Assembly (NCBI GenBank): GCA_964215955.1
Contig: CAXPDR010000030.1
Location: 62,001-126,000 of the forward strand
Direction of reading: 5' to 3'
From: GCA-2706205 sp964215955
Lineage (GTDB): Bacteria > Bdellovibrionota > Bacteriovoracia > Bacteriovoracales > Bacteriovoracaceae
Length of the DNA: 64,000 bases
The position numbers and the translations under genes were made by a program. The notes below the pieces were generated by a model that was not told the origin of the DNA, searched no databases, and saw only the letters and a program-made list of their open reading frames with translations. Below, piece by piece: positions 16,717-25,757 of this stretch (the stretch's first letter is position 1; the number at the start of each line of letters is the position of its first letter).

Positions 16717-17820
16717 ATGTTAAATATATACGATGAAGATCAGGATTACTTACCAACAATTAACGAAACAGAACTCAGTGATGATGATGTCCTCGTTGAA
16801 TTAAAAGCTGTAAGAAAAAGACTTGGAAAGAAAGTTGTTCTACTTGGACATCATTATCAACAAGATGATGTCATTTCCTTTTCAGACTACAAAGGCGATT
16901 CACTTCAACTGGCCAGAGAAGCTGCCAAATTAGATGCTGAATACATCATATTTTGTGGTGTTCACTTTATGGCCGAAACAGCTGATATGCTTACGACTAA
17001 AGAACAAAAGGTTATTCTTCCTGATATGAATGCTGGTTGTTCCATGGCCGACATGGCAAATAGAAAAGAAATTGATAGGGCTTGGAAAAACTTAACCGAT
17101 TCAACATCAGATAAAATAGTACCAATTACGTATATAAATTGTGACGCCCAATTAAAGGACTTTGTTGGCGCTAACGGCGGTGCCATTTGTACCTCATCAA
17201 ATGCTAAAAAAGTCATTTCATGGGCACTGGAAGAAGGAGAAAAGCTTTTATTTTTCCCCGACCAACACCTTGGACGTAATACTTGCTTTGAACTAGGAAT
17301 ATCTTTAGATGAAATGGTTGTTTACAATCCAAATCTCCAATTTGGTGGCTTAACACCAAAACAAATACAAGATGCGAAAGTCATCTTATGGTATGGCTAT
17401 TGCTCAGTTCACCAAGGATTTAATGCCAACCAGGTTAAGCAAATTAAAGCTGAAGAACCAGATAGAACTGTCATTATTCATCCAGAATGTTCATTTGAAG
17501 TCTATAGTGAAGCACATATGTCGGGTTCTACTTCATTCATAATTAATACAATCAAAGATGCACCAGCTGGATCAAAATGGGCAATCGGAACAGAGATTAA
17601 CCTTGTAAATAGACTAGCTGCTGAGTATCCTCACTTAGATATCAAATCCCTCTCTCCTTACCAGTGCTTATGCACAACAATGTACAGGGTAAGACCAAGG
17701 TGGCTACTAGAAAGCTTAAGGTCTATTGAGCGCAATGAGCCTATAAATATTATCCAAGTTCCTGATTCCATTAAAGAAAATGCTTTAAAAGCTCTTGATA
17801 GGATGTTAAATATTTCTTAA
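16717..17820 (+). CDS. nadA: Quinolinate synthase NadA
   Basis: About 367 residues if started at 16717 (MLNIYDEDQDY); an in-frame ATG at 16699 adds six residues and has GGAACC from the inverted repeat as a weak ribosome-binding site, so the start is uncertain. Conserved blocks are visible: LLGHHYQQDDVI, FCGVHFMAETADML, NAGCSMADMA, GGAICTSSNA, FPDQHLGRNT, HPECSFEV and SPYQCLCTTMYR. The conserved cysteines for the 4Fe-4S cluster are included. The enzyme condenses iminoaspartate with dihydroxyacetone phosphate to quinolinate in de novo NAD synthesis. The following gene is a cysteine desulfurase, probably supplying sulfur for the cluster. No nadB or nadC is seen in the window. Confidence 0.93.
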   Translation: MLNIYDEDQDYLPTINETELSDDDVLVELKAVRKRLGKKVVLLGHHYQQDDVISFSDYKGDSLQLAREAAKLDAEYIIFCGVHFMAETADMLTTKEQKVILPDMNAGCSMADMANRKEIDRAWKNLTDSTSDKIVPITYINCDAQLKDFVGANGGAICTSSNAKKVISWALEEGEKLLFFPDQHLGRNTCFELGISLDEMVVYNPNLQFGGLTPKQIQDAKVILWYGYCSVHQGFNANQVKQIKAEEPDRTVIIHPECSFEVYSEAHMSGSTSFIINTIKDAPAGSKWAIGTEINLVNRLAAEYPHLDIKSLSPYQCLCTTMYRVRPRWLLESLRSIERNEPINIIQVPDSIKENALKALDRMLNIS

Positions 17821-17847
17821 GGGAAATTTTTAAATTGAAAGGTTATT

Positions 17848-19005
17848 ATGATCTACGCAGACTTTAATGGCTCTACACCTGTGTGTAATGAGGTTACTGA
17901 ATATTTAGTTAATAGGCTTCAAAGTGGGCCATACTCAAATCCAAATGCAATTCATTCACTTGGCAAAAAAGTTATGTTTGGAATGGAAAAATGCCGAAGA
18001 TTACTTGGAAAAAGCCTTGGATGTAGAACCGATCAAATAATTTTTAACTCCGGTGCTAGTGAAGGTATTTCACAAATTTTTTACAGTCTTTTAGATGGTG
18101 GTCCAAAAGATGGCAAAGATACAATTATCACATCTGGAATTGAGCATTCTGCCGTTGTTCAATGTTGTGCTCTATATGAGACAAAGGGCTACAAAGTTCT
18201 AACAATAGATACGAAAGAAAATGGTCAAGTTGACTTAGATCACTTAAATGAACTATTAAAATCAAACGAAGGTAAAATTGCGTTACTAACTGTAATGGCA
18301 GCTAATAACGAAAATGGAGTTATTCAACCTTTCAAAAAAATTGGTTTATTGGCTCAAAAATATAAAGTGACTTATTTTTCTGATACGACTCAATATATTG
18401 GAAAGACCTCTTTTAACTTTGCCGAATCAAATATGGATTTCGCTGTTTCTAGCTCACATAAAATAGGTGCTCTTATTGGATCTGGCTTAATTATAGCTCG
18501 AGATAAAAGCCTTCTTAAGCCATTTATTCTGGGTGGTGGACAAGAAAAAGGCTTAAGAGGTGGTACTCAAAACTATATTGGAGTAGAGACTATGGCGGTG
18601 GCCTTAGATGCATTTGACTCTAATATTGAAATGCTTGAAGAAGTAAATCGCTATAGGGTTGAATTTGAAAAAAACATTAAAGAAAAATTTCCAGAAGCTG
18701 TCATCATTGGAGATGATGCTCCAAGATTAGCGACTACAACAATGATTGCCTATCCAGGAGTTCATGGACAGGCAGTTCAAATTGAATTGGAAAGCCAAAA
18801 CATTTTCGTCACAACATCTTCAGCTTGCTCTGATAATAAACCAGAAACATCAAGAGTTCTTAAATCGATGGGAATAACAGACGACATCGGTCGTGGTGTA
18901 GTCAGAATTAGTTTATGCCTAGGTGCTGACAAAGAAACATACAACAAAATTGAACTTGCTCTCACAAACGCTTATAATAAATTAAAGAAGATACAAAACT
19001 TTTAA
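17848..19005 (+). CDS. Cysteine desulfurase, IscS/NifS class, probable partner of NadA
   Basis: 385 residues, ATG preceded by AAAGGTTATT, 27 bases after nadA. PLP-enzyme features: His100 in GIEHSAVV, NNENG at 153-157, PLP-binding Lys205 in SSSHKIGA and the mobile catalytic Cys327 in TTSSACSDNKPETSRVL. The family converts cysteine to alanine and hands a persulfide to Fe-S assembly. In several bacteria a dedicated NifS-like protein sits beside nadA or nadB and matures the NadA cluster; the gene order here fits that pattern. No IscU, IscA or regulator is adjacent. The dedicated role is inferred from position; the enzyme class is clear. Confidence 0.9.
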   Translation: MIYADFNGSTPVCNEVTEYLVNRLQSGPYSNPNAIHSLGKKVMFGMEKCRRLLGKSLGCRTDQIIFNSGASEGISQIFYSLLDGGPKDGKDTIITSGIEHSAVVQCCALYETKGYKVLTIDTKENGQVDLDHLNELLKSNEGKIALLTVMAANNENGVIQPFKKIGLLAQKYKVTYFSDTTQYIGKTSFNFAESNMDFAVSSSHKIGALIGSGLIIARDKSLLKPFILGGGQEKGLRGGTQNYIGVETMAVALDAFDSNIEMLEEVNRYRVEFEKNIKEKFPEAVIIGDDAPRLATTTMIAYPGVHGQAVQIELESQNIFVTTSSACSDNKPETSRVLKSMGITDDIGRGVVRISLCLGADKETYNKIELALTNAYNKLKKIQNF

Positions 19006-19025
19006 ATTTAAAAAAGCTGTTATAA

Positions 19026-20219
19026 ATGAAAATTATTTTTCCAATTCTTACAATAGTATTGTTACTACATTCATGTAGTTCATCAAAAAAAATGTCTGAT
19101 AATCAAACCTCAAAAGGACACTTTAGGCTTTACACCTACCCATTAAAGGAAGTCCTTAAACCTTATGATGAGAAAAGATACCAGAGAGTTGTGATTATTT
19201 CTTCCAATGACTTTAATGGAAATATTGAAAAATCTATTTTTCCTATCCCAAATCGGTTCGGAGAAAAAAGAGAAATGCATATAGGTGGTGCAGCAGCAAT
19301 AAAGTCCTATTTAAATGTTTTGCGATCTATGTATGCAGATCAAACTCTTTATGTAGATGCTGGCTCTTTAATTGATCCAAACCAATCACCAAGAGAAGAA
19401 TTATTTATTCACAACTATTTAGATCTTGATGTTTGGGGATTAGGAATGAATGAACTAAGTTATGCTCAAAGAAATCATAAAGAAAATAGTCTTAGAACTC
19501 TTAATAATCTAACGAAGTCACATGTTGTAAATTCAAATTTAACTTTTCTCGTTTCTGATAATTCTTTACAAAAATTTGGTATCAGACCTTCAACCATCAA
19601 AGAAGTTAATGGACTTAAGGTCGGATTTGTAAGTGTGCTAACGAGAGATCTTGCTAAAAATATTCAAGATAAAAATATTGATGATCTACACATTGAAAGC
19701 CCTACTCCTTCTGTCATTCAGGAAGCAAATCGATTGAGAAAAAATGGTGCTCAGATCGTTATTCTTATGGCAAACAAAGGCTTGGATTGTTCAACCAGAC
19801 AAGCAAAAGAAGAATCATTACATCCGTTAAAAGTTAACTTTTTCCCTAAGCAATCTGAATATTGTAATACTGACGAAAGTAAACTTTATGATATCATTTA
19901 CAAATTACCTCCAAAAACCGTTGATCTCGTTCTGACAAGTGGAGGACAGGGAAAAGTAGTTAATTACATTCAAAATATTCCTGTTGTCCAAACACCAGGT
20001 CAAGGACGCTACCTAGCCTGGTCTGAAATTTTTTATGATAAGAAACACCAAAAAGTGAATGGAGATAAAACAAGAATCCATCAACCAGTGGAATTATGTC
20101 ACCAGTTTTTAAAAGATCATCAAGACTGTTTTGTTGGTGAAGGGTTAGAAAACAAAGAACTCATGCCTGCATTTTTTCTTGGGAAACAAATAAAAATTGA
20201 TAAACTTCCAAGAAAATAG
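19026..20219 (+). CDS. Lipoprotein with degenerate UshA/5'-nucleotidase-type phosphoesterase fold
   Basis: 397 residues with lipobox LHSC (Cys17) after MKIIFPILTIVLLL. The pattern of a UshA-type calcineurin-like phosphoesterase is recognisable: VVIISSNDFNGNIE near 56-68, HIGGAAAIKSYL, LYVDAGSLID near 108-116, WGLGMNELSY near 137-145, VNSNL and later VDLVLTSGG. In active members these read D-x-H-G, GGxAR, DAGD, GNHE and GGHSH. Here the metal ligands are altered: Asn64 for His, Ser114 for Asp and Met-Asn for Asn-His. The protein is probably a catalytically dead, membrane-anchored relative with a binding role. It starts 20 bases after the desulfurase gene with a weak ribosome-binding site. Confidence 0.65.
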   Translation: MKIIFPILTIVLLLHSCSSSKKMSDNQTSKGHFRLYTYPLKEVLKPYDEKRYQRVVIISSNDFNGNIEKSIFPIPNRFGEKREMHIGGAAAIKSYLNVLRSMYADQTLYVDAGSLIDPNQSPREELFIHNYLDLDVWGLGMNELSYAQRNHKENSLRTLNNLTKSHVVNSNLTFLVSDNSLQKFGIRPSTIKEVNGLKVGFVSVLTRDLAKNIQDKNIDDLHIESPTPSVIQEANRLRKNGAQIVILMANKGLDCSTRQAKEESLHPLKVNFFPKQSEYCNTDESKLYDIIYKLPPKTVDLVLTSGGQGKVVNYIQNIPVVQTPGQGRYLAWSEIFYDKKHQKVNGDKTRIHQPVELCHQFLKDHQDCFVGEGLENKELMPAFFLGKQIKIDKLPRK

Positions 20220-20331
20220 GGACTTATATTGGTGTCACTCTGCCGTTCTCATGGGTTGAAATGTCACACTTTTTTTCTTGAGAGTTTAAAGCTTAAAACG
20301 TATTTTCTCCTTACAACAACGAGGGGTGTTT

Positions 20332-20535
20332 ATGAAAACAATACTAGCTTTTTTATTATTAACATTATCAACATTAACATTTGCAAAAGTCGAACTTGCT
20401 TCAGGTGATTATGGAGTCAAAGTAAGAGACAGAGCAGGAAATATCCATCACTGTACTCTTGAGATTCAAAACATGAAGGAAATTGTAAAAGCACTTCATG
20501 GAAAAGCACTTCAAGAAAATGGTATTGAACTTTAA
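20332..20535 (+). CDS. Small exported protein (67 residues), unknown function
   Basis: The ATG at 20332 is preceded by GAGGGG. The protein begins MKTILAFLLLTLSTLTFA, a clean signal peptide, leaving a mature chain of about 48 residues (KVELASGDYGVKVRDRAGN...) with a single Cys in HHCTLEIQ. It has a strong terminator downstream and stands alone. No family is recognised. The odd Cys could dimerise the protein or bind a ligand. Confidence 0.65.
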   Translation: MKTILAFLLLTLSTLTFAKVELASGDYGVKVRDRAGNIHHCTLEIQNMKEIVKALHGKALQENGIEL

Positions 20536-20559
20536 TAAAGTTTAACCACATCTTTTATA

Positions 20560-20586
20560 GGGCCCAACTTTGTTAGGCTCTTTTTT
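20560..20586 (+). terminator. Intrinsic terminator after the 67-residue protein gene
   Basis: GGGCC pairs with GGCTC (one G-U pair), with an inner AAC/GTT stem, followed by six T. It overlaps the last codons of the convergent minus-strand gene. Confidence 0.75.
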
Positions 20587-21358
20587 ATCTACAAACTAAT
20601 TCTTTGTTAATACATAGAACTCTAGACCCATCTCTACAAAATCCGACAGGACTATCGTTGATGCAATAATCTTTTATGCGTCCGACTGTTTTAAAACCAC
20701 GAATACAAGCATAGTTCCCTTTCGTACCGCACTCAATTTTCCCACATTTTTTATTGTATAATTTTGAACATGATGAAGAAATTAAAGAGTAATGACCATT
20801 AAGACAAAAATCACATCTATTCTTAATTTCAATACTACACTTATTATCGACTTTAAAACAAAATTCATCATCGTTAACTGAATATTGCCTTCCTATGACT
20901 TCTTTCCACGCAAGCTTTGAATCCTTATTATTAAAAGGAGTATTTAATTGAATTGATTTCTGATCAATATTTAAAATAATCTTTTCTTTTGATAAGGAGA
21001 TTCCAAAATTGAATATTCCATCTTGTTTAAACTCCCATTTTTCAAGAATGCTATTCATACAATTATTATTAATCTTAGTTTGGGTGATTTTTAATATCCC
21101 TTGTTCATTCTTCTTTGGAACTGAAAAGAAAAGACAATCTTTAACAGGATGAAAGTTTCTCCCGTAATACAAAATTTCAATTATTGGTTGTAAGGTATCG
21201 ACTGGTTCCTTTATAGAACTATCAAAACTCCCTTCATAAAGTTTATTAACTTCAAAAGCCGATTGCCATCTCTTTCGTAACTTTTCAATATTAAGTTTCG
21301 CAGCCAAGGATATTTCATTAAATAATAAAGAAATTAAAATTATTTTGAGAACATACAT
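20585..21358 (-). CDS. Secreted protein with Cys-rich C-terminus, unknown function
   Basis: 257 residues with signal peptide MYVLKIILISLLFNEISLAA. The first 160 residues are a mixed domain with few features. The last 80 are densely packed with cysteines (RCDFCLNGHYSLISSSC, KKCGKIECGTKGNYACI, YCINDSPVGFC, LCINKELVCR), probably a disulfide-knit or metal-binding module. The start overlaps the end of the upstream gene by 19 bases; AGGAG lies ten bases upstream inside that gene, so the pair is an operon with coupled translation. The function is unknown. The partner has an FGE-like fold, so a role in the envelope is likely. Confidence 0.65.
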   Translation of the reverse strand: MYVLKIILISLLFNEISLAAKLNIEKLRKRWQSAFEVNKLYEGSFDSSIKEPVDTLQPIIEILYYGRNFHPVKDCLFFSVPKKNEQGILKITQTKINNNCMNSILEKWEFKQDGIFNFGISLSKEKIILNIDQKSIQLNTPFNNKDSKLAWKEVIGRQYSVNDDEFCFKVDNKCSIEIKNRCDFCLNGHYSLISSSCSKLYNKKCGKIECGTKGNYACIRGFKTVGRIKDYCINDSPVGFCRDGSRVLCINKELVCR

Positions 21359-22452
21359 CTAAATGCTGCTCCTGTATTTTCAATATTTTCATTTCTTTTT
21401 CTTGGAAAGCTTGGTAATTCATTTGTTTTCAGTCTTACATCGTGCCACCGACTATCCCTACGGAAATAACGGCTTGAGAGTTTATAGACCTTATCCTCAC
21501 CAAAGGTATTTTTAAATTCTTCAATCTCGCTACCTAAGGTTCCATAAATTCCTATCCAACTTGCTCCATAATCATTATGAAGTATATACGGTAAGTGATC
21601 TTCACAGCCTTTCACATAATTTTTTTCACAAAAGACTTTATTTAACTCCATCTCCCCTTTCTTCGGCTTTCCCCAGTGAAATCTTGGAATATCTTCGGAA
21701 ATAGGTTTTCCATCTAACGGATAAAAGCTTGCAGCTTCGAAAATATGAGCCGGTAATAATTGTCCTCCCTCTTTTTCGCAAAATTTATTTTTTTCAGCAG
21801 TACTTAAACTTAAACTTGGTTTGAGTTCGTCTTTCTTTGTAAAAAATAACTTCCCATTATACTTATGAGAGATATCCCACTCGGTTATATAATTTTTATC
21901 AACAAATATATCTTGCCCAAAATTATCCCAATAATCCTCGCCATTATAAACGCTTACATAAAAATTTTCGGGTAAACGAACGGATCTGCACGTATTCTCT
22001 AATTTCAAACTAAACTCACTTGAGCTATTTTGCTCAAAAACCCTCAAAAGTACTCCACCTTTTTTCATTGCTTTCAAACTTTCTATAATGGGACTAAAAT
22101 AAAAATCTCCTTGCCTATAAATAGAATCCATTGAGGTTATTTCGTTTTTTAATAAGCATTTAAGAAAGACAATATTACATTTTAAAAAATTTGGGTGAAC
22201 ATTCTGATGATTAAACGGAATATCCGAACATAGCTCGGTTCTATTTTTCCAAACTCCCTCATAGTCTCCATTTTCATAGTGCTTTTTAATTTCCGCTATA
22301 AACTTCTCAGTGGCCAAAGATAAACTTCCTACTTGTTTCTGAGTTTTTCTCTCGGAATTAAAAAAGATAAACCAAAAAACAAGAGGCAAAACTATGGTAA
22401 TTCCAATGAAAAGGAAAAATTTTGTTATAATATTATTGGGCATTTTAAACAT
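21340..22452 (-). CDS. Membrane-anchored protein with degenerate formylglycine-enzyme (SUMF1)-like domain
   Basis: 370 residues from the ATG at 22452 (an alternative ATG is at 22443; neither has a clear ribosome-binding site). One N-terminal membrane segment (TKFFLFIGITIVLPLVFWFIFF) anchors a periplasmic domain. The second half recalls FGE-sulfatase/C-type-lectin-like proteins: IFVDKNYITEWDIS, CEKEGGQLLPAHIFEAASFYP (cf. RLPTEAEWEYAA), GASWIGIYG and terminal GAAFRCMFSK (cf. GFRC). Catalytic cysteines of true FGE are not evident, so a binding or structural role is more likely. The family call is by pattern only. The gene is divergent from prkA with about 15 bases between start codons, so its promoter must lie inside prkA. 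Confidence 0.55.
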   Translation of the reverse strand: MFKMPNNIITKFFLFIGITIVLPLVFWFIFFNSERKTQKQVGSLSLATEKFIAEIKKHYENGDYEGVWKNRTELCSDIPFNHQNVHPNFLKCNIVFLKCLLKNEITSMDSIYRQGDFYFSPIIESLKAMKKGGVLLRVFEQNSSSEFSLKLENTCRSVRLPENFYVSVYNGEDYWDNFGQDIFVDKNYITEWDISHKYNGKLFFTKKDELKPSLSLSTAEKNKFCEKEGGQLLPAHIFEAASFYPLDGKPISEDIPRFHWGKPKKGEMELNKVFCEKNYVKGCEDHLPYILHNDYGASWIGIYGTLGSEIEEFKNTFGEDKVYKLSSRYFRRDSRWHDVRLKTNELPSFPRKRNENIENTGAAFRCMFSK

Positions 22453-22467
22453 CTATAGGAAGTGTAT

Positions 22468-24678
22468 ATGGACTGGCTAGAAGAAGTAAATAATTTAGAA
22501 GAAAGAATTGAAGATATTTTTTCATTTGATGAGTATATGAATATTTTCCAGGAAAATTATCTAAAAGAACTACGTACGACGGCCATGTATTTTAAAGATA
22601 TGTTTGATTACTATGGAAGAGATGATGAAGGTAATTTTAAACTCTTTAAAAAAGAACATCCCGATGCACCTCGAGTGGCAGGACAATTTCATACACAAGA
22701 AAAGATCTACAATAACTTAATCAATTTTACAGAAGAAGGATTTAACAATAAATTTTTACTTCTGATTGGTCCAAACGGGTCTTCAAAGTCCTCGTTAATT
22801 AGAAAAATAATGAAATGTGCTGAAGACTATTCAAGAACTGCCGCTGGTGGTCTTTATAGTTTTAGTTGGATTTTCCCAATTGATAACTATGTCAAAGGAA
22901 GCTTGGGTCTTAGTTCAAAACAAATGGAGAAACATCTTCATAGTTTCGCTCATTTAGATGATAGTGATATTACAGCCATCATGCCTAGTGAACTTAAAGA
23001 TCATCCCCTTCTTTTAATTCCACTCAAATCAAGACAAAAACTTATTGAAAAATATATTGGAAATGATCCAGATTTACTAAGCCAAGTAAAGCAAACTTAC
23101 CTATACAATGGAGACCTTTCTAAAAGAAATAGACTTATTTTTGATGCTCTTTTAAAAAGTTACAAAGGTGATATTGAAAAGGTCTTAAAACATATAAGAG
23201 TTGAAAGGTATTTCATCGATAAAAGATACTCAGTTGGAGCGACTACAATTGAACCTCAATTACATGTAGATGCTAAGCTACAACAAATAACAATGGATAA
23301 ACGACTTGCATCTCTACCTCCAAGTTTACAATCATTAAATCTCTTTAATCTTTCCGGAGAGGCAGTATTGGCTAACAGAGGAATACTTGAATATTCAGAT
23401 CTTCTCAAAAGACCATTAGATACTTTCAAATATCTATTGATGACGATGGAAACGAAAAACTTAAACCTAGGTGGAATATTAACCGAACTAGATATCTTCT
23501 TTGTGGGAAGTTCAAATGAAGTTCACTTTAATGCCTTTAAACAGCATCCTGACTTTAATTCATTTAAAGGGCGTTTTAGTTTTTTAAAAGTTCCATACCT
23601 TCTTAACTACAAAGAAGAAATGCATATTTATGAAGAGCAGGTCAAAAATCTACTAGATAAATCAAAATTTGAACCGCATGCACTTGAATCCATATGTCTT
23701 TGGGCCACAATGACCAGAATGAGGCATCCTCAAGTAAAAAATTATAAAGATAAAAAATTAGGTGAAATAATTCCTAAACTCACTCCTATTGAAAAAGCCC
23801 TTTTTCTCTCTGACAAAAAGATGCCTGAATATCTAAGCCAAGAAGAGCAACAAATTTTAAAACTCGGAACAGAAGAAGTCAGAGATGAGTTTGAAAATGA
23901 AGCTATGTATGAAGGTAAGTTTGGAATTTCTCCAAGAGAGATAAAGCAAATTATCTATGATTTATCCAATCAATACGACAATATAACTTTTATTGAAGTT
24001 CTAGAATTTTTAAGAGATTTATCAGAAAGAAAATCTGAATTTGATTTCTTAAACATCTCCTCTCAAGGAGATTATCATAATCCCAAAAAGTTTTTATATT
24101 TAACAGAACAATATTTTCTTTCTCAATTTGATATTGAGGTTAGAAATAGTTTAGGACTTGTAGATAACAGATCTTATGAGGACTATATAGCTAAATATGT
24201 TCAGCATATTAATGCTTATACTAAAAAAGAGAAAATTAGAAACCATGTAACTGGAAAGTTTGAAGAACCTGATATGTACTTTGTTAAAGAGTTTGAAGGA
24301 AACATTCACCTAAAAGAGAATGCTGACAAATTTAGATCACATATCTTATCTAAGATTGGTGCTTTTTCTTTGGATAATCGAGGGGCAAAGATTATTTACA
24401 CCGAAGTACTTGATGGCATTGCAAAACAACTCAAAGAAAGTTTTAGAAATGAGCAAAAGAAAATCATTGATAAAGTTGGAAGTAATCTTGTTTTCTATTT
24501 TCAAGAACTTCAAGATGAAAAAGAAGGAAAGAAAATAAACTCAGGTCTTTCTGAGTCTGGTAGAAATCAAATTGATCAAATCTTAACCCATCTCAACTCA
24601 AATTTTGGCTATAGTAAAAATGGTGCTCTTACTTGTTTAAAATATTTGATAAAAAAACGCTATGATGTTAATCATTAG
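22468..24678 (+). CDS. prkA: PrkA/YeaG-type serine protein kinase (AAA+ fold)
   Basis: 736 residues from the ATG at 22468, six bases after AGGAAG (a GTG two codons earlier is possible). The N-terminal PrkA AAA domain has Walker A GPNGSSKSS at 101-109 and the family block TTIEPQLHVDAKLQQITMDK. NLFNLSGEAVLANRGILEY and the PrkA C-terminal region follow. E. coli YeaG and Bacillus PrkA are about 630-645 residues, so this one is roughly 90 longer, with extra sequence in the last third. Family members act in stationary-phase and stress signalling and usually sit with YeaH/YhbH and SpoVR. Neither is here, so this is an orphan copy. An RluA gene follows after 5 bases. Confidence 0.88.
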   Translation: MDWLEEVNNLEERIEDIFSFDEYMNIFQENYLKELRTTAMYFKDMFDYYGRDDEGNFKLFKKEHPDAPRVAGQFHTQEKIYNNLINFTEEGFNNKFLLLIGPNGSSKSSLIRKIMKCAEDYSRTAAGGLYSFSWIFPIDNYVKGSLGLSSKQMEKHLHSFAHLDDSDITAIMPSELKDHPLLLIPLKSRQKLIEKYIGNDPDLLSQVKQTYLYNGDLSKRNRLIFDALLKSYKGDIEKVLKHIRVERYFIDKRYSVGATTIEPQLHVDAKLQQITMDKRLASLPPSLQSLNLFNLSGEAVLANRGILEYSDLLKRPLDTFKYLLMTMETKNLNLGGILTELDIFFVGSSNEVHFNAFKQHPDFNSFKGRFSFLKVPYLLNYKEEMHIYEEQVKNLLDKSKFEPHALESICLWATMTRMRHPQVKNYKDKKLGEIIPKLTPIEKALFLSDKKMPEYLSQEEQQILKLGTEEVRDEFENEAMYEGKFGISPREIKQIIYDLSNQYDNITFIEVLEFLRDLSERKSEFDFLNISSQGDYHNPKKFLYLTEQYFLSQFDIEVRNSLGLVDNRSYEDYIAKYVQHINAYTKKEKIRNHVTGKFEEPDMYFVKEFEGNIHLKENADKFRSHILSKIGAFSLDNRGAKIIYTEVLDGIAKQLKESFRNEQKKIIDKVGSNLVFYFQELQDEKEGKKINSGLSESGRNQIDQILTHLNSNFGYSKNGALTCLKYLIKKRYDVNH

Positions 24679-24683
24679 CCATA

Positions 24684-25757
24684 ATGAGTGAAGTATATAA
24701 GAAATTTAGTCCAGAGCTTTATGAAGCCATTTATCGAGTTGATGAAGAACAAGATGGAATGCGCCTTGATCAGTTTTGTGCAACTTTTTTAGGGAGTTGG
24801 TCAAGACAAGCTATAAAGCGTAAAATTAAAGAAGGTGGAATCAAAATCTTTGATCGCCCCTTTCCTCATAAACCATCAGTAAAAGTTTATTATCAAGAAA
24901 AAGTTCAGATCAAAACCTATAAAGGTGATCTAGAAGATGAATACTGGAATGGGGAAAAAATCGATCTTCAACTAGAACCAGAAATCATTTTCGAGGATAA
25001 TGATCTTGTCGTGATTTCAAAGCCCTCTTATATGGCAACCCACCCTACAGGAAAGCACCTTTTTAATTGTGCTACTGTATTTTTAGAAGATAAATATCAA
25101 CACACTATGTGCTCTATTCATAGACTAGATCGTGAAACAAGTGGAGTCCTACTTTTAGCCAAAAATGCCAAAACAGCTCAAGTTTGTACTGATCTTTTTG
25201 AAAAAGATCTCGTTTCTAAATGTTATTTTTTCATGGCAAAAAAGGAAAGCGAAGTATCCTTCCCGATAGAAGCTAACGAAAGATTGGGTACAATTGATGA
25301 CTACATTCCAAGAAACTATAATCATTGGTTTGATGAAAGCTCTGATCAAGGTAAGCATGCTAAAACAACTTTTAAACAACTCTATCAAGATGAAAATTAT
25401 ATTTTAGGGCTCGCTTTTCCAAAAACAGGAAGACAACATCAAATTAGATGTCATGCAGCTGCTCATGGTTTTCCTCTCATTGGAGACAAACTTTATAATG
25501 GTGATCCAACAATATTCATGCGCTTTAAAGACCTTGTCCCGACTAAAGAAGATCATGACTTAATGATCCTTCCTAGACATGCTCTTCATGCTTTAGCCTT
25601 AAAAATCGGCTATCCTTCGAAAGATAATCCAACCCTTTTTAGAGCTCCTCTTCCCCAGGATTTCTTAAACTGGATTGAAGAAAACTTGCCTCACATAAAT
25701 TTAAATCTGTTAAACGAAAATATTGATTTTCTTATAAAGGAGAGATTCAATGACTAA
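24684..25757 (+). CDS. RluA-family pseudouridine synthase
   Basis: 357 residues. An S4-like N-terminal segment (GMRLDQFCATFLGSWSRQAIKRKI, about 25-50) precedes the catalytic domain, whose signature HRLDRETSGVLLLAKN holds the catalytic Asp149. GRQHQIRCHAAAHGFPLIGDKLY is the second conserved block. These enzymes convert uridine to pseudouridine in rRNA or tRNA; the exact site cannot be read from sequence. The chain is longer than RluA itself and closer to RluC/D in size. It lies 5 bases after prkA and overlaps the next gene by 8 bases, so the three genes form one transcript. The ATG has only a weak ribosome-binding site, in keeping with coupling to prkA. Confidence 0.88.
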   Translation: MSEVYKKFSPELYEAIYRVDEEQDGMRLDQFCATFLGSWSRQAIKRKIKEGGIKIFDRPFPHKPSVKVYYQEKVQIKTYKGDLEDEYWNGEKIDLQLEPEIIFEDNDLVVISKPSYMATHPTGKHLFNCATVFLEDKYQHTMCSIHRLDRETSGVLLLAKNAKTAQVCTDLFEKDLVSKCYFFMAKKESEVSFPIEANERLGTIDDYIPRNYNHWFDESSDQGKHAKTTFKQLYQDENYILGLAFPKTGRQHQIRCHAAAHGFPLIGDKLYNGDPTIFMRFKDLVPTKEDHDLMILPRHALHALALKIGYPSKDNPTLFRAPLPQDFLNWIEENLPHINLNLLNENIDFLIKERFND

